Shown here piece after piece: positions 35,608 through 43,857 of a stretch of DNA of 64,000 nt. Origin of the DNA: Collimonas sp. OK307 (lineage in GTDB: Bacteria > Pseudomonadota > Gammaproteobacteria > Burkholderiales > Burkholderiaceae_D); the NCBI RefSeq assembly GCF_900113705.1, contig NZ_FOQI01000002.1:310001-374000 (forward strand), read 5' to 3'. The translations under genes were made by a program, and so were the position numbers. The notes beneath the pieces were generated by a model. It made no database searches. It saw only the letters and a list, made by a program, of their open reading frames with translations, and was not told the origin of the DNA. Positions within the stretch are counted from its first letter, which is position 1. Every line of letters starts with the position of its first letter.

Positions 35608-35735
35608 ACTGTATGGCTGCTATCTGTGTTCGGAACACAGATAGGTTAGATACCATCAGGGAAAGTTTCGGGGTTCAACATCGACTCATCGTCACCACCA
35701 CATAAGCTGACTCTGGCGATGCCGGACAGCTACTC
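35608..35735 (+). repeat. Palindrome-resolvase unit 4
   Basis: Perfect palindrome CTATCTGTGTTC (35620-35631), G, GAACACAGATAG (35633-35644), preceded by CTGTATGGCTG as in units 1 and 3. The shared block is more diverged (CCATCAGGGAAAGTTTCGGG), and the resolvase relic ends after HKLTLAMP. It lies between the resolvase and the AbiJ-like gene. Confidence 0.65.
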
Positions 35736-35763
35736 TTTATCGCCCACGTCCGTGATAGATGGG

Positions 35764-36639
35764 TTAGTCGCCAGCGATCTTGATCCCATTTTCGGCAGCC
35801 TTCCCCAGCAGGAAACTATTGAATCCGCAGCATGCAACTAACATGAACTTGGCGTCGGAGAAACTAGGCTGTTCAGAAGCATCGGTCAGCGCATGACGAA
35901 TACCACCGCCGTCGCTGGTGTAACCATAGAGCTTGGCAAAAGCGCCTTCAAGAGCTGGGTGGATTGGCGCCTTGCTCTTCAGTAACTTCAGGCAATCTCC
36001 CAAAGTACCTTTAGGATTTCCCGCTATCGTCTGGCACAGGGATTCAACTGCGGAAATGGATTCCTTGATTGAATTTCTGTAATCGGGTTGCTTCCGGTCG
36101 GACAGCAACTCCAAGGCGCGCTCAAAGTGCTGTCGAACTGACTTGGTGGATTTATCCAGGGCGCTTTCGATTGCTGCAATTTCCTGCTCGTTCGTGATTT
36201 CGACAATTTCATTGCCTACAAACCGATATGCGGCATTCTCGGCTTCAAGGAACGAATTGCAGACTTGAACAAGCTCTTCCGACCAAGATTCGTCAGCCAC
36301 CTTTGCGATGAACTCAATGAAATCATAGACCTGCCACCATTTCGCCGCGAAAAATTTCTCTCGGATAACTGTATAAGCGCTCTTTGGGTAATCTGAACGA
36401 AAGTCGGGAATGGCATCCACGGGAGCCTTGTAATAATGCAGCCAGATCTCCTGCACTAGATGAAGCACTCGACGGGAACCCTCATGCATGTGACCAAAGA
36501 CATCTGCCTGACTGTAATTGTCCCAAATTATAAGTTTTAGCGCGCTCCAAAGGCGATTCCGCAGTTCGTCATCGATGGCCTCACGTTGTATGGATTTTTG
36601 GATAGGACGAATGCCTTTTCGCTGAGAGAAGAGTGACAC
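35764..36639 (-). CDS. AbiJ_NTD4-type protein, putative abortive-infection factor
   Basis: 291 residues. The N-terminal ~100 residues (SLFSQRKGIRPIQKSIQREAIDDELRNRLWSALKLIIWDNY) match the AbiJ N-terminal domain 4 pattern, found in phage-defence proteins. The C-terminal ~150 residues are helical, with SIKESISAVESLCQTIAG and GGGIRHALTDAS, reminiscent of HEPN-like RNase domains; the R-H pair could be catalytic. GTG start with AAGGA upstream. Codon use is more AT-rich than in core genes. Role in phage-triggered dormancy is inferred from the family. Confidence 0.7.
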   Translation of the reverse strand: MSLFSQRKGIRPIQKSIQREAIDDELRNRLWSALKLIIWDNYSQADVFGHMHEGSRRVLHLVQEIWLHYYKAPVDAIPDFRSDYPKSAYTVIREKFFAAKWWQVYDFIEFIAKVADESWSEELVQVCNSFLEAENAAYRFVGNEIVEITNEQEIAAIESALDKSTKSVRQHFERALELLSDRKQPDYRNSIKESISAVESLCQTIAGNPKGTLGDCLKLLKSKAPIHPALEGAFAKLYGYTSDGGGIRHALTDASEQPSFSDAKFMLVACCGFNSFLLGKAAENGIKIAGD

Positions 36640-36746
36640 GGGTTATCCTTGGGGGGCTATGGAAGAAAACGTTTAACGTTCGACTTAAGCGACTGCTGAT
36701 AGCAGTACGCTGGACTGCCGGATTAGGCAACTGGACATCCGCAAAG

Positions 36747-37121
36747 TCATCGCTGGCCGAAATGTATCTGTAATTTCAATGCCTCGGGCCACCAGCGGCT
36801 TAACAAATGCACGTCCACGCCGTGGGGGATGTACCACCTGCGCATGGTGCTGTCCCATTTCGCGCCCAGGCGCTTGACGCGGTCCTTCACCGCAAACGAC
36901 ACGTCTAGGGACAATATGGTTTCCGCCGTCCCGTGCACCACCGAGTTAACAGCCGTGCGCGCTGGCGTCACGGATTGGCTCGAAACGGCGTGCCCAGGGA
37001 TGATGGCCTGTGCGTTAACGACCCGTTCCGTGCCATCGGCGTGCGTCTCCACCATGCGCTCACTATCGGGGGTGCGGGTAATCGTTTTATAGGGCGGGTC
37101 AAATGGCTGCGTGTTAGGCAT
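36747..37121 (-). CDS. DUF5710 domain protein
   Basis: 124 residues. The C-terminal half is a DUF5710 domain (LDVSFAVKDRVKRLGAKWDSTMRRWYIPHGVDVHLLSRWWPEAL), a small fold also found at the end of plasmid primases and anti-restriction proteins and probably nucleic-acid related. The N-terminal half looks disordered. A decayed copy of its 3' end recurs at 38480-38552, on the far side of the protease gene. Confidence 0.75.
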   Translation of the reverse strand: MPNTQPFDPPYKTITRTPDSERMVETHADGTERVVNAQAIIPGHAVSSQSVTPARTAVNSVVHGTAETILSLDVSFAVKDRVKRLGAKWDSTMRRWYIPHGVDVHLLSRWWPEALKLQIHFGQR

Positions 37122-37227
37122 GATTTCGTTTCGGACTAGTGAGGCATTGCGGTCATTTTTCGATTAGCAATGCTACCATGTTGCCCAATTCATTCTGCGC
37201 GAGAAAAACTCACTCGGCCATTTAAAT

Positions 37228-38427
37228 ATGCCGAACGATGCTGCCACCGCTACGAGTCGGAACCGTGTCCAGCGCAAGCGCAGGTCATCGACGGGGGCGT
37301 TTGATAGCCACGGCAGCCATGCTCGATTGCGTACCACATACAATTATCAAATGACTTTCGATCCGTTCTACGTTGGTACCTGTGAGGCCCTCGTTAATAA
37401 TGAACGAAAACTTCCGTTCGATTATCCACCCGGCGCGCCGCTCACCCCCTTCGAGATCGCGGATCCGTTCGGTCTTCGGAAAGCTGTAATCCCTGTATTT
37501 CGCCGTGAGGCGGATGGTCGAATATACGGTATGGGGACCGCTTTTCATGTAGACGGTTGGGGCGCTTTTCTGACCGCTGACCATGTGATTGATTTTGTCA
37601 GAGAGACTTTGCCGTGTAATGGCCTAGACCCCACGCGGGTCATGGAAATGGACCTATCAAGGAGTGCACATGCAGTGCTGCTCTTGGGAATCGGTGTCGT
37701 ATTCGGAAAAGTCGCGATTCCTCCATGGGCCTTTGCTCCCGTTGTTAGCCTGCTCACCTCCGTTGCGGAGCGAGATGATCCATTAGCAAACCTCAGAGGC
37801 GATTCGGCTTTTCAAGTCGTCGCTGACCTTTGCGGCATGCAAGCGCTTTTTGCGTCTGAGGCCCAACTCCCGTTCTCCGTGCCGGTAAGATTGGATGGGT
37901 GGCAGCCTTCCATTGGTGAGTATGTGTTTGCTGTTGGTTACCCACAACTGCAACCCAAAGATGAGGTTGGACCCGATACCCTTCTAGCAATAGTCAAAGA
38001 CGGTATACGCGGCGCCTATGGACGCATTACTGATGTCTTCCCCGAAGGTCGAGGTTTAACCAATCCTACTCCAGTCTTCGAGGTTGAGGCTGACTGGCAG
38101 TCGGGGATGAGCGGCGGGCCGGTATTCAATCAGCAGGGTGAGGTCGTCGGAATCGTCAGTCGGTCTTTGGTCCCAGACGGCAATTCAAAAGGCGTAGGCT
38201 ATGCGACATGTCTCAAATGGGCGCCCGTGCGTGAGCTAATGCCATCACTTGACGCTGGAGTTCCGGGTTGGCGCGTCGGATACGGCGTTTTGCGCCAGAA
38301 GCCGCGGCACCTGGCCGGAGTGTTTAAGACAGAGATTGAAGCGGCTCGGTTCGCTATTTCAACAGGCGATGGGCACCAAGTGATATTTGGATCGCATAGG
38401 ATCGGCAGCGACGACTTTATTTATTGA
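37228..38427 (+). CDS. Trypsin-like serine protease
   Basis: 399 residues from the longest start. The chymotrypsin fold shows histidine H119 in FLTADHVID and nucleophile S295 in QSGMSGGPVFN; the aspartate is not certain. There is no signal peptide, so it probably works in the cytoplasm. Such cytoplasmic trypsin-like proteins occur in defence islands. The first ~41 residues are basic and low-complexity; ATG 37351 (MTFDPFYVG) may be the true start, since neither has a Shine-Dalgarno. A short C-terminal segment after the fold (GVFKTEIEAARFAIS) is of unknown role. It is flanked by the DUF5710 gene and a relic copy of that gene's end. Confidence 0.75.
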   Translation: MPNDAATATSRNRVQRKRRSSTGAFDSHGSHARLRTTYNYQMTFDPFYVGTCEALVNNERKLPFDYPPGAPLTPFEIADPFGLRKAVIPVFRREADGRIYGMGTAFHVDGWGAFLTADHVIDFVRETLPCNGLDPTRVMEMDLSRSAHAVLLLGIGVVFGKVAIPPWAFAPVVSLLTSVAERDDPLANLRGDSAFQVVADLCGMQALFASEAQLPFSVPVRLDGWQPSIGEYVFAVGYPQLQPKDEVGPDTLLAIVKDGIRGAYGRITDVFPEGRGLTNPTPVFEVEADWQSGMSGGPVFNQQGEVVGIVSRSLVPDGNSKGVGYATCLKWAPVRELMPSLDAGVPGWRVGYGVLRQKPRHLAGVFKTEIEAARFAISTGDGHQVIFGSHRIGSDDFIY

Positions 38428-38479
38428 GTGGCCCTGACGCAGTCGCCAAGGACTACCGTTACGCCGGAACGACGCTATT

Positions 38480-38552
38480 TGTAAAGTCAAAGTGGGTTGA
38501 ACTGTATCTGTAACTTCAATGCCTCGGGCCACTAGCGGCTGAACAGGTGCGC
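38480..38552 (-). pseudogene. Relic of a DUF5710 gene 3' end
   Basis: Closely similar, base by base, to 36740-36812, the last codons and downstream sequence of the DUF5710 gene, in the same orientation. On the minus strand it still reads LFSR-(stop)-WPEALKLQIQ, with TAG replacing a tryptophan codon. It forms a direct repeat around the protease gene. Confidence 0.7.
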
Positions 38553-38660
38553 AGGCGCAGAATCAAGCAACGTGGAACATCACGCATCTCCGGGCGATAT
38601 TTTGATGCCAGTCGCGTCAAGCGGATACAATCGACTTTCCATAAAAAGTAGGAGAGCGGC

Positions 38661-39437
38661 GTGTGGGACGACCTTACAAAATCAGTTAAGGCACAACTCT
38701 ATGAGCGAGCAAGTAGCCCATTATTTGGCTCCTTCGTTCTAGCTTGGATTTGCTGGAACTACCGATTTATTCTCGTACTTACCGCCTCCGGCGACACCGA
38801 AAAAAAACTTAATTACGTTGACTCCCACATTTTCCGGGATTATCAGGACGTAATTTTTCACGGCATCTGCTACCCCTTTATTTCGGCAGTCGCATTCATT
38901 TACCTTTATCCGATTGTCTCAAAATCTTTGTATAAATACTGGCAAAACAAACAAAAAGAGTTGAAGTTGATCCAGCAGCAGATTGAGGACGATACGCCGA
39001 TGACCCAAGCGGACGCACGCGAATTAAGGAGTGAAGTTCGTCAAAAAGCCATTGAATACGACAAAACACTGTCCAGCAACGAGAGTCAGATAGCCGTCTT
39101 GACAAAGTTAGTTAAGGACAAGCAGGATCAAATAGAAGCACTTACATCCCACGGTGCATCTGAAATTCCTGAGTACCAGGCAATGCCTGAACCAGATATA
39201 GACAATGACCAACTGGAAATACTCAGGAAACTCGCGGAATCGTCCTCCAAAGGAATGTTACGCGGGGACCTAATTGTTGTAAGTGGGCCGGACAAAATCG
39301 CTAATGAAAGCAACATCGACCAGCTTCTGAGCGATAAATTCGCTGCGGTATCTTTTGTAAATGGTGCGCGCAAAATAGTAATAACTCCCGAAGGGCGAAA
39401 GAAATTTCTACAAGAGCGCGGAAAGTCGCCAACCTAG
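38661..39437 (+). CDS. Membrane protein with coiled coil and winged-helix-like C-terminus
   Basis: 258 residues. The N-terminus (YERASSPLFGSFVLAWICWNYRFILV) begins a first membrane helix (~24-42); a second lies at ~68-88. A coiled coil follows at ~95-165. The C-terminal 70 residues (QLEILRKLAESSSKGMLRGDLI...KIVITPEGRKKFLQ) look like a winged helix. The SPLFGSF-type N-terminus is seen in uncharacterised phage or island proteins. GTG start with AGGAGAG five bases upstream. Function unknown; its position next to tRNA-Arg and the AbiJ/protease genes makes a defence role possible. Confidence 0.7.
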   Translation: MWDDLTKSVKAQLYERASSPLFGSFVLAWICWNYRFILVLTASGDTEKKLNYVDSHIFRDYQDVIFHGICYPFISAVAFIYLYPIVSKSLYKYWQNKQKELKLIQQQIEDDTPMTQADARELRSEVRQKAIEYDKTLSSNESQIAVLTKLVKDKQDQIEALTSHGASEIPEYQAMPEPDIDNDQLEILRKLAESSSKGMLRGDLIVVSGPDKIANESNIDQLLSDKFAAVSFVNGARKIVITPEGRKKFLQERGKSPT

Positions 39438-39626
39438 GCGATAAGGATGCAGCCGGCAAGGCAAGCGCGTGAGGGTTTTATTTTCATGCGCGCTATGCTG
39501 TCACGAAAAAGCTGACTATTCCTCAAGCTGGGTTACACAGCGGTTACATGGAGCGATTAATAGACGTCGAAAAGAAAAATAGCTACGGGTATAAGCGCGT
39601 AACAAATTGATTTATATAAGAAAAAC

Positions 39627-39702
39627 TGGTGCGGCTGGCTGGAATCGAACCAGCGACCCTTGGCTTCGGAGGCCAATACTCTATCCACTGAGCTACAGCC
39701 GC
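39627..39702 (-). tRNA. tRNA-Arg(CCG)
   Basis: Complete 76-nt cloverleaf with encoded CCA. The anticodon loop CTCCGAA gives CCG within a TTGGC/GCCAA stem; T-loop GGTTCGATTCC. The 3' end faces the accessory region, as expected for an integration site, though I find no repeated tRNA 3' end marking the other boundary. Confidence 0.95.
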
Positions 39703-39901
39703 ATAAGAGGAACGGTGAAGAGGCATGAAGGATACCGTTTTTCTGCGCGCGCGTCCATGTAAAGCAACGTTTCTCCGTTCCAAATAGTAATTATTGCGAC
39801 TATAATCAAGGGTTTGGCGGGGGATCGTGTGCTGTTTGGGCGGTTTCAACTGTTTTTTGCGCCTATCCGGCTACGGCTTTGAAAATTGCACTGAGGGAAT
39901 C

Positions 39902-40516
39902 ATGAGCGACGCACATAACGAAGAACATCAATCCGCGATCAGAACACCGAAGCAACTGATCATTGCCATTGCAGCGGGCTTTTTGGTCCCCATCATCTGC
40001 ATCGTATTGCTGGTGCAATACGTTACCGCCGGCAAGAAAGTCGGCGCCGGTTCCGAGGGGCAGACACCGGAAGCGATTGCCGCCCGTATCAGCCCTGTGG
40101 CCGATGCCGGTTTCACTTTCAAAGATGTCAACGCACCGAAGCAATTGCTGTCGGGCGAAGAAGTTTTCAAATCCACCTGCGCAGCTTGCCATGCAGCTGG
40201 CGTAGCTGGTGCACCTAAGGTCGGCGATGCCGGCGCCTGGGGCCCGCGTCTGGCCGATGGCTACGACAAGGTGGTCGGATATGCATTGCACGGTCTGCGG
40301 GCGATGCCGGCCAAGGGCGGTAATGCCGACCTGGACGATATCGAAGTTGCGCGCGCCGTGGTTTACATGGCCAATCAATCCGGTGGCAAGTTCAAGGAAC
40401 CGGAAGTGCCGGCGCCTACTGCGCCAGCCGCTGCTGCCGACGCATCTGCAAGTGCGGCTGCTTCCGCTTCAACCTCTGCTGCAGCCAGCGCTGCTTCGGA
40501 GCCGGCAGCAAAATAA
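39902..40516 (+). CDS. Membrane-anchored class I cytochrome c (c5 type)
   Basis: 204 residues. N-terminal membrane anchor (~18-42), then a cytochrome c domain with heme site CAACH (C93-H97) and a likely axial Met in RAMPAKGG (M135). A long Ala/Pro/Ser/Glu-rich C-terminal tail follows. It shuttles electrons in the periplasm to a terminal oxidase or similar partner. ATG 39902 is preceded by GAGGG; a longer upstream frame is not supported. A strong terminator follows. Confidence 0.88.
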   Translation: MSDAHNEEHQSAIRTPKQLIIAIAAGFLVPIICIVLLVQYVTAGKKVGAGSEGQTPEAIAARISPVADAGFTFKDVNAPKQLLSGEEVFKSTCAACHAAGVAGAPKVGDAGAWGPRLADGYDKVVGYALHGLRAMPAKGGNADLDDIEVARAVVYMANQSGGKFKEPEVPAPTAPAAAADASASAAASASTSAAASAASEPAAK

Positions 40517-40545
40517 TTCATTCCGCATCCGGAAGTCGTAAAAAA

Positions 40546-40575
40546 AACCAGTCGAAACATCGACTGGTTTTTTTT
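40546..40575 (+). terminator. Bidirectional Rho-independent terminator
   Basis: AACCAGTCGA (40546-40555) and TCGACTGGTT (40560-40569) form a perfect 10-bp stem with a 4-base loop and T-run; an A-run on the left lets it also serve the converging ompA-type gene. Confidence 0.92.
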
Positions 40576-40619
40576 CGCCCGTGGGCCTGGCCGGCAGATC
40601 AATTCGCCGGTTGCTGGAC

Positions 40620-41285
40620 TTATTGAGCAGGAGCCGGCTCGCGGACATAAATCTCGGCACGGCGGTTAACCGCACGATTGGCTGCAGTATCGTTGGCAAC
40701 CAGTGGCTGGGATGAGCCCAGGCCATCGGTACTGATGCGGTTTGGCGCGACGCCGCGGCTGCTCAGGTAGCTGCTGACATTCTGCGCGCGTTGGCGTGAC
40801 AGCGGGCCATTGATGGCGTCGCTGCCGGTATTATCCGTATGGCCGTAGACTTCCACCAGCGATGTCGGGCTTTGAACCAGCGATGTCGCCAGCTGGTCCA
40901 GGATCGGGCGCAGGGCCGGATTGAGGTCGGCGCGTCCGGTAGCAAAGCCGGTATCGGCTGGAACGTTGACCTTCAGGCGGTTATCGGCAGTTTGTGTGAC
41001 TTGTACGTTAGTACCGGCAGTAGCTTTTTCCATCGCTGCTTTTTGCTCTTGCTGGCGCTTGCCCCAGATATTGCCGCCAACCGCGCCAATTGCAGCGCCG
41101 ATTGCTGCACCGGCAGCTGTCCGTTTGGCTCCGCCCGGGCCTGCAATGCCACCCACCAGACCACCCAGTACAGCGCCGGCGCCGGCGCCTATGCCCGTGT
41201 CTTTTTGGGTTTCTGTCATGTTGGCGCAGCCTGCTGTTGCCACGGTAACTGCCAGAACCAGGGCGCCGATCTTGAATTTATGCAT
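40620..41285 (-). CDS. OmpA-family lipoprotein with glycine-zipper segment
   Basis: 221 residues. Lipobox ATAGC (Cys20). Residues ~32-75 are a glycine-zipper region (GAGAGAVLGGLVGGIAG...GAAIGAAIGAVGGNIWG) that can insert in membrane. The C-terminal ~110 residues are an OmpA-like peptidoglycan-binding domain (VEVYGHTDNTGSDAINGPLSRQRAQNV, NRRAEIYV). It probably tethers the outer membrane to peptidoglycan, like YiaD. It converges with the cytochrome gene through the shared terminator. Confidence 0.9.
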   Translation of the reverse strand: MHKFKIGALVLAVTVATAGCANMTETQKDTGIGAGAGAVLGGLVGGIAGPGGAKRTAAGAAIGAAIGAVGGNIWGKRQQEQKAAMEKATAGTNVQVTQTADNRLKVNVPADTGFATGRADLNPALRPILDQLATSLVQSPTSLVEVYGHTDNTGSDAINGPLSRQRAQNVSSYLSSRGVAPNRISTDGLGSSQPLVANDTAANRAVNRRAEIYVREPAPAQ

Positions 41286-41319
41286 GGTATTTCCTCTCTA
41301 AAGTTTAGACAGCATCAGC

Positions 41320-41353
41320 AAAAAAACCGTATCTCCGGCTGGAGATTGCGGTT
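41320..41353 (-). terminator. Terminator of the YqjD/YqjE-like operon
   Basis: On the minus strand a hairpin with AACCG/CGGTT and ATCTCC/GGAGAT arms is followed by seven T. It overlaps the stop codon of the last gene. Confidence 0.75.
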
Positions 41354-41729
41354 ATTCGTCGTCCGTTGTTGCCTTGGTATTTCTACTGCTGAAAAATAAG
41401 GCGCCGCCGATTGCTGCGATGACGGCCGCGCCGATAAGAAGGGGTTTGCGGGTACCGCGCCTGGATAACCATGAGGCGCCGGTCAGCAGCAGCGGCAGCA
41501 CAGTGCGCAGATTGCCGGTCTTGAGATTGATCGGATTGCTGAATGCCGAAGACGCGATACCGGTCATCCGGCCCAGCAAAATGGACGCTACCGATTTGCT
41601 GTTCAGGTTCGCGCGCACGATATCGCGCGAGACGAGCATGTCGGCGCGGAAGGCGGCGCCTTCCGCCAGTAGCATTTGCTTGCGCTCGGCGGTTGAAAGT
41701 TTGCTGTCCAACCCTGAGTATCTGCTCAT
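41352..41729 (-). CDS. Hypothetical protein, third gene of the YqjD/YqjE-like operon
   Basis: 125 residues. Helical N-terminal half, then a probable membrane segment near the C-terminus (KPLLIGAAVIAAIGGALFF). Position after the holin-like gene matches YqjK of the E. coli yqjC-D-E-K cluster, but I see no firm similarity. ATG 41729 has GGGA upstream; a TTG at 41747 overlapping the previous stop (TTGA) is an alternative coupled start. Probably envelope stress related. Confidence 0.7.
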   Translation of the reverse strand: MSRYSGLDSKLSTAERKQMLLAEGAAFRADMLVSRDIVRANLNSKSVASILLGRMTGIASSAFSNPINLKTGNLRTVLPLLLTGASWLSRRGTRKPLLIGAAVIAAIGGALFFSSRNTKATTDDE

Positions 41730-41743
41730 GTCAGGTCCCGTGT

Positions 41744-42130
41744 TCAAAGTAAGGCGTCACGATCTTTACGCAGCTCTGCCATGGTCACAGGCAAACCCAG
41801 CCGGCCCTGGCGCAACACGCTACGCACGTACAAGCCGGTGCCGATCGCCAGTATGGTAAAGAACACCGCCAGGATCAGCAGTATCTTCCAGCCGAGGGCT
41901 TCCCAGGCCAGCACCAGCACCAGGCCACTCCAGAAGGCCAGAGCAAACCACAAGGCGACGATGCCGAGCGCGCAGACCAGGAATAACTTGAACAGGTGGG
42001 AGCCGATCTCGGAGAATTCGAGGGCGGCCAACTCGATGCGGCTGATCACCAGCGCAAACATGTTCTTGGCGGTGCCGACCAACCCGGACACCAGACCCGG
42101 ACTGCCTTGCTTGGCTTGTTGTGGGTTCAT
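41744..42130 (-). CDS. Phage-holin-family membrane protein (YqjE-like)
   Basis: 128 residues with two central membrane helices (LFKLFLVCALGIVALWFALAFWSGLVLVLAWEALGWKILLILAVFFTILAIGTGLYV). The N-terminal GLVGTAKNMFALVISRIELAALEFSE matches the YqjE/actinobacterial holin-X family. In E. coli it is co-transcribed with yqjD and expressed in stationary phase. Middle gene of a tight three-gene operon. Confidence 0.85.
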   Translation of the reverse strand: MNPQQAKQGSPGLVSGLVGTAKNMFALVISRIELAALEFSEIGSHLFKLFLVCALGIVALWFALAFWSGLVLVLAWEALGWKILLILAVFFTILAIGTGLYVRSVLRQGRLGLPVTMAELRKDRDALL

Positions 42131-42154
42131 GCGAGCCTGATAGTTATATTGCGA

Positions 42155-42454
42155 TTATTTGCGGGAAATGACCAGGCCGACCAGCAAGCCGATACCGGCC
42201 GAAATAGCAATCGCGCGCCATGGATTTTCCTGGACGTAGTCGTCGGTGGTGGCGACGATTTCCTTACCTGCTTCAATTGCAGCAGCTTGCACGTCTTGTG
42301 CCTTAGACACGGCAGAGTCAAGTAGTTCCAAACCTTTGTTGCGCAGATCTTCGGCTTTTTCGCCGGTGCTGGCGGCTGCTTCGCGAAACAGTTGTTGCGC
42401 ATCTTCGACCATGCTGCGGATATCGCTGCGGGTTCTCAGAGTGGATCGGTGCAT
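42155..42454 (-). CDS. DUF883 family protein (ElaB/YqjD/YgaM-like)
   Basis: 99 residues. A helical, charged N-terminal domain is followed by a C-terminal membrane segment (AIAISAGIGLLVGLVISRK) with the family's PWRAI motif. E. coli homologues tether to the inner membrane and bind 70S or 100S ribosomes in stationary phase. First gene of the operon with the holin-like and hypothetical genes. Confidence 0.88.
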   Translation of the reverse strand: MHRSTLRTRSDIRSMVEDAQQLFREAAASTGEKAEDLRNKGLELLDSAVSKAQDVQAAAIEAGKEIVATTDDYVQENPWRAIAISAGIGLLVGLVISRK

Positions 42455-42666
42455 CGTGTAGCTCCTTCATTCGTAAATTTCAAGTGTAGCAATCGCTTCT
42501 GTAAAAATCTGCGGTGTTGCTGACTTAGGCGTATCGATGTGTGTCGATAATACAGGCTCTTATGCCAGCCTGCCAACAAAGTGTTTTTTTGACAGTTATT
42601 TTGCGTCTGGCGGTCACCCGGTGCGGGCGACTGATGTTGCGGCAATCAAGTTTTATATCGCATTTT

Positions 42667-43176
42667 TTATTTCTTGTTTTGCAGTTCTGCAATCGCTTCG
42701 ATGTTGCCGATCTGGATAACGATGGGGCGCAAAGCAATCGTCGCTTGCGCCGGCCGCCAGGCAAACAGCCATTCGTGGTGGGAAGCGTCGCGTTTGGTTT
42801 TGCTGAAGGCGCTGCCCAGCGGGCTCGGCTGACCGTAGCTGACGGCGGCGTCAATTCCGGCCCAGTTCGGCAGCACGCGCTGCGCGGCGCGGTGGATCAG
42901 CTCGCCGAATTGTTCTGTGTCGTGAATCACCAGGCAGCAATCCGCTGGTGCGAACGCGTTGAACAAGCTGGCGTCATCGCTGCTGCTCATGCTCAAGGTC
43001 AGCATTTGCGGCGCCGCCCGGCCTGTCGCGCCGCGCGAATGATGGAGGTTGCTGATTTGCAGGCTCTCTGCGGGTGGACGCAAACGGAATTCTCCGAGCG
43101 TCAGCGAGCGCTCCAGCCATTGCCGCTCCGAATAACGGTAGAGTTTGGTAGGGCGTTGATAATCTGCGCTTAACAT
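42667..43176 (-). CDS. Hypothetical protein, 169 residues
   Basis: Soluble protein with no recognised domain, signal or membrane segment. It has several conserved-looking segments (LHHSRGATGRAAPQMLTLSMSSSDDASLFN, HEWLFAWRPAQATIALRPIVIQIGN). Codon composition fits the core genome. It lies alone between the stress operon and rnk. Confidence 0.6.
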   Translation of the reverse strand: MLSADYQRPTKLYRYSERQWLERSLTLGEFRLRPPAESLQISNLHHSRGATGRAAPQMLTLSMSSSDDASLFNAFAPADCCLVIHDTEQFGELIHRAAQRVLPNWAGIDAAVSYGQPSPLGSAFSKTKRDASHHEWLFAWRPAQATIALRPIVIQIGNIEAIAELQNKK

Positions 43177-43275
43177 GATGTTTGTCTTTATTCTTTGTGT
43201 AACCGACGCGAAAATCCCGCGTATTGAAAACTTGCAGCTGCATCGTTGATGAATACAGCGCTATTGCGTGTTCCG

Positions 43276-43686
43276 TTAAAGATGGAATTCGCCGTTGGCT
43301 TCGGGCTGATAGGTCACATCCAGTATGCGCAGCTTTAAAGGCCGCCCGCCCGGACCTTGCCAGGAGATGCTTTGTCCCACGGACAGGCCCAGCAAGGCGC
43401 TGCCGACCGGCGCCAGGATCGATACCGCGTCAGGTGCATTGGATGGGCCCGGATAAGACAGCGTCATGCGGTATTCCGTGTTGCTGACTTCATCGACGAA
43501 ACGCACCGCCGAATTCATCGTGATGACGCCCGGCGGAATTTCTTCGGGGGCCACCACGGTGGCGCGGCCCAGTTCGTTCTGCAAGGCGTCGATGCCGGGC
43601 AGGTTGCGGTAGGCGTTCGATGCCATCAATTGTTCAATGCGCTCCAGGTCGAAACTGGAAATGATGAGTGGCGACTGATTATCCAT
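43276..43686 (-). CDS. rnk: Regulator of nucleoside diphosphate kinase
   Basis: 136 residues. Gre-family protein: a short N-terminal helical part (LIISSFDLERIEQLMAS) and a C-terminal GreA/GreB-like domain (VGSALLGLSVGQSISWQGPGG). Rnk binds RNA polymerase and affects nucleoside diphosphate kinase levels. ATG 43686 matches the known N-terminus; the frame extends 45 codons upstream but only through GC-skewed non-coding DNA. Confidence 0.87.
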   Translation of the reverse strand: MDNQSPLIISSFDLERIEQLMASNAYRNLPGIDALQNELGRATVVAPEEIPPGVITMNSAVRFVDEVSNTEYRMTLSYPGPSNAPDAVSILAPVGSALLGLSVGQSISWQGPGGRPLKLRILDVTYQPEANGEFHL

Positions 43687-43857
43687 TGCGATGCTGTCTC
43701 GTAAAAAAAGGGGGATAAAGGGGATAAATTTGCGAACGCGGCGTGGTGGAGTCTCACACGGGGTCTGTCTTTGCGTTCCGGCTGGTAGCTCGATGGTAGG
43801 CGAGAAGCGCGCTGGAAGCAAGCCGGACGCAATCGCGTCCAGACTGTGGGATGACAG

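Noticed and set aside
39627-39702. Perfect att duplication of the tRNA-Arg 3' end marking an island
   Set aside because: I could not find a second copy of the tRNA end between 28 and 39 kb; the island boundary stays undefined.
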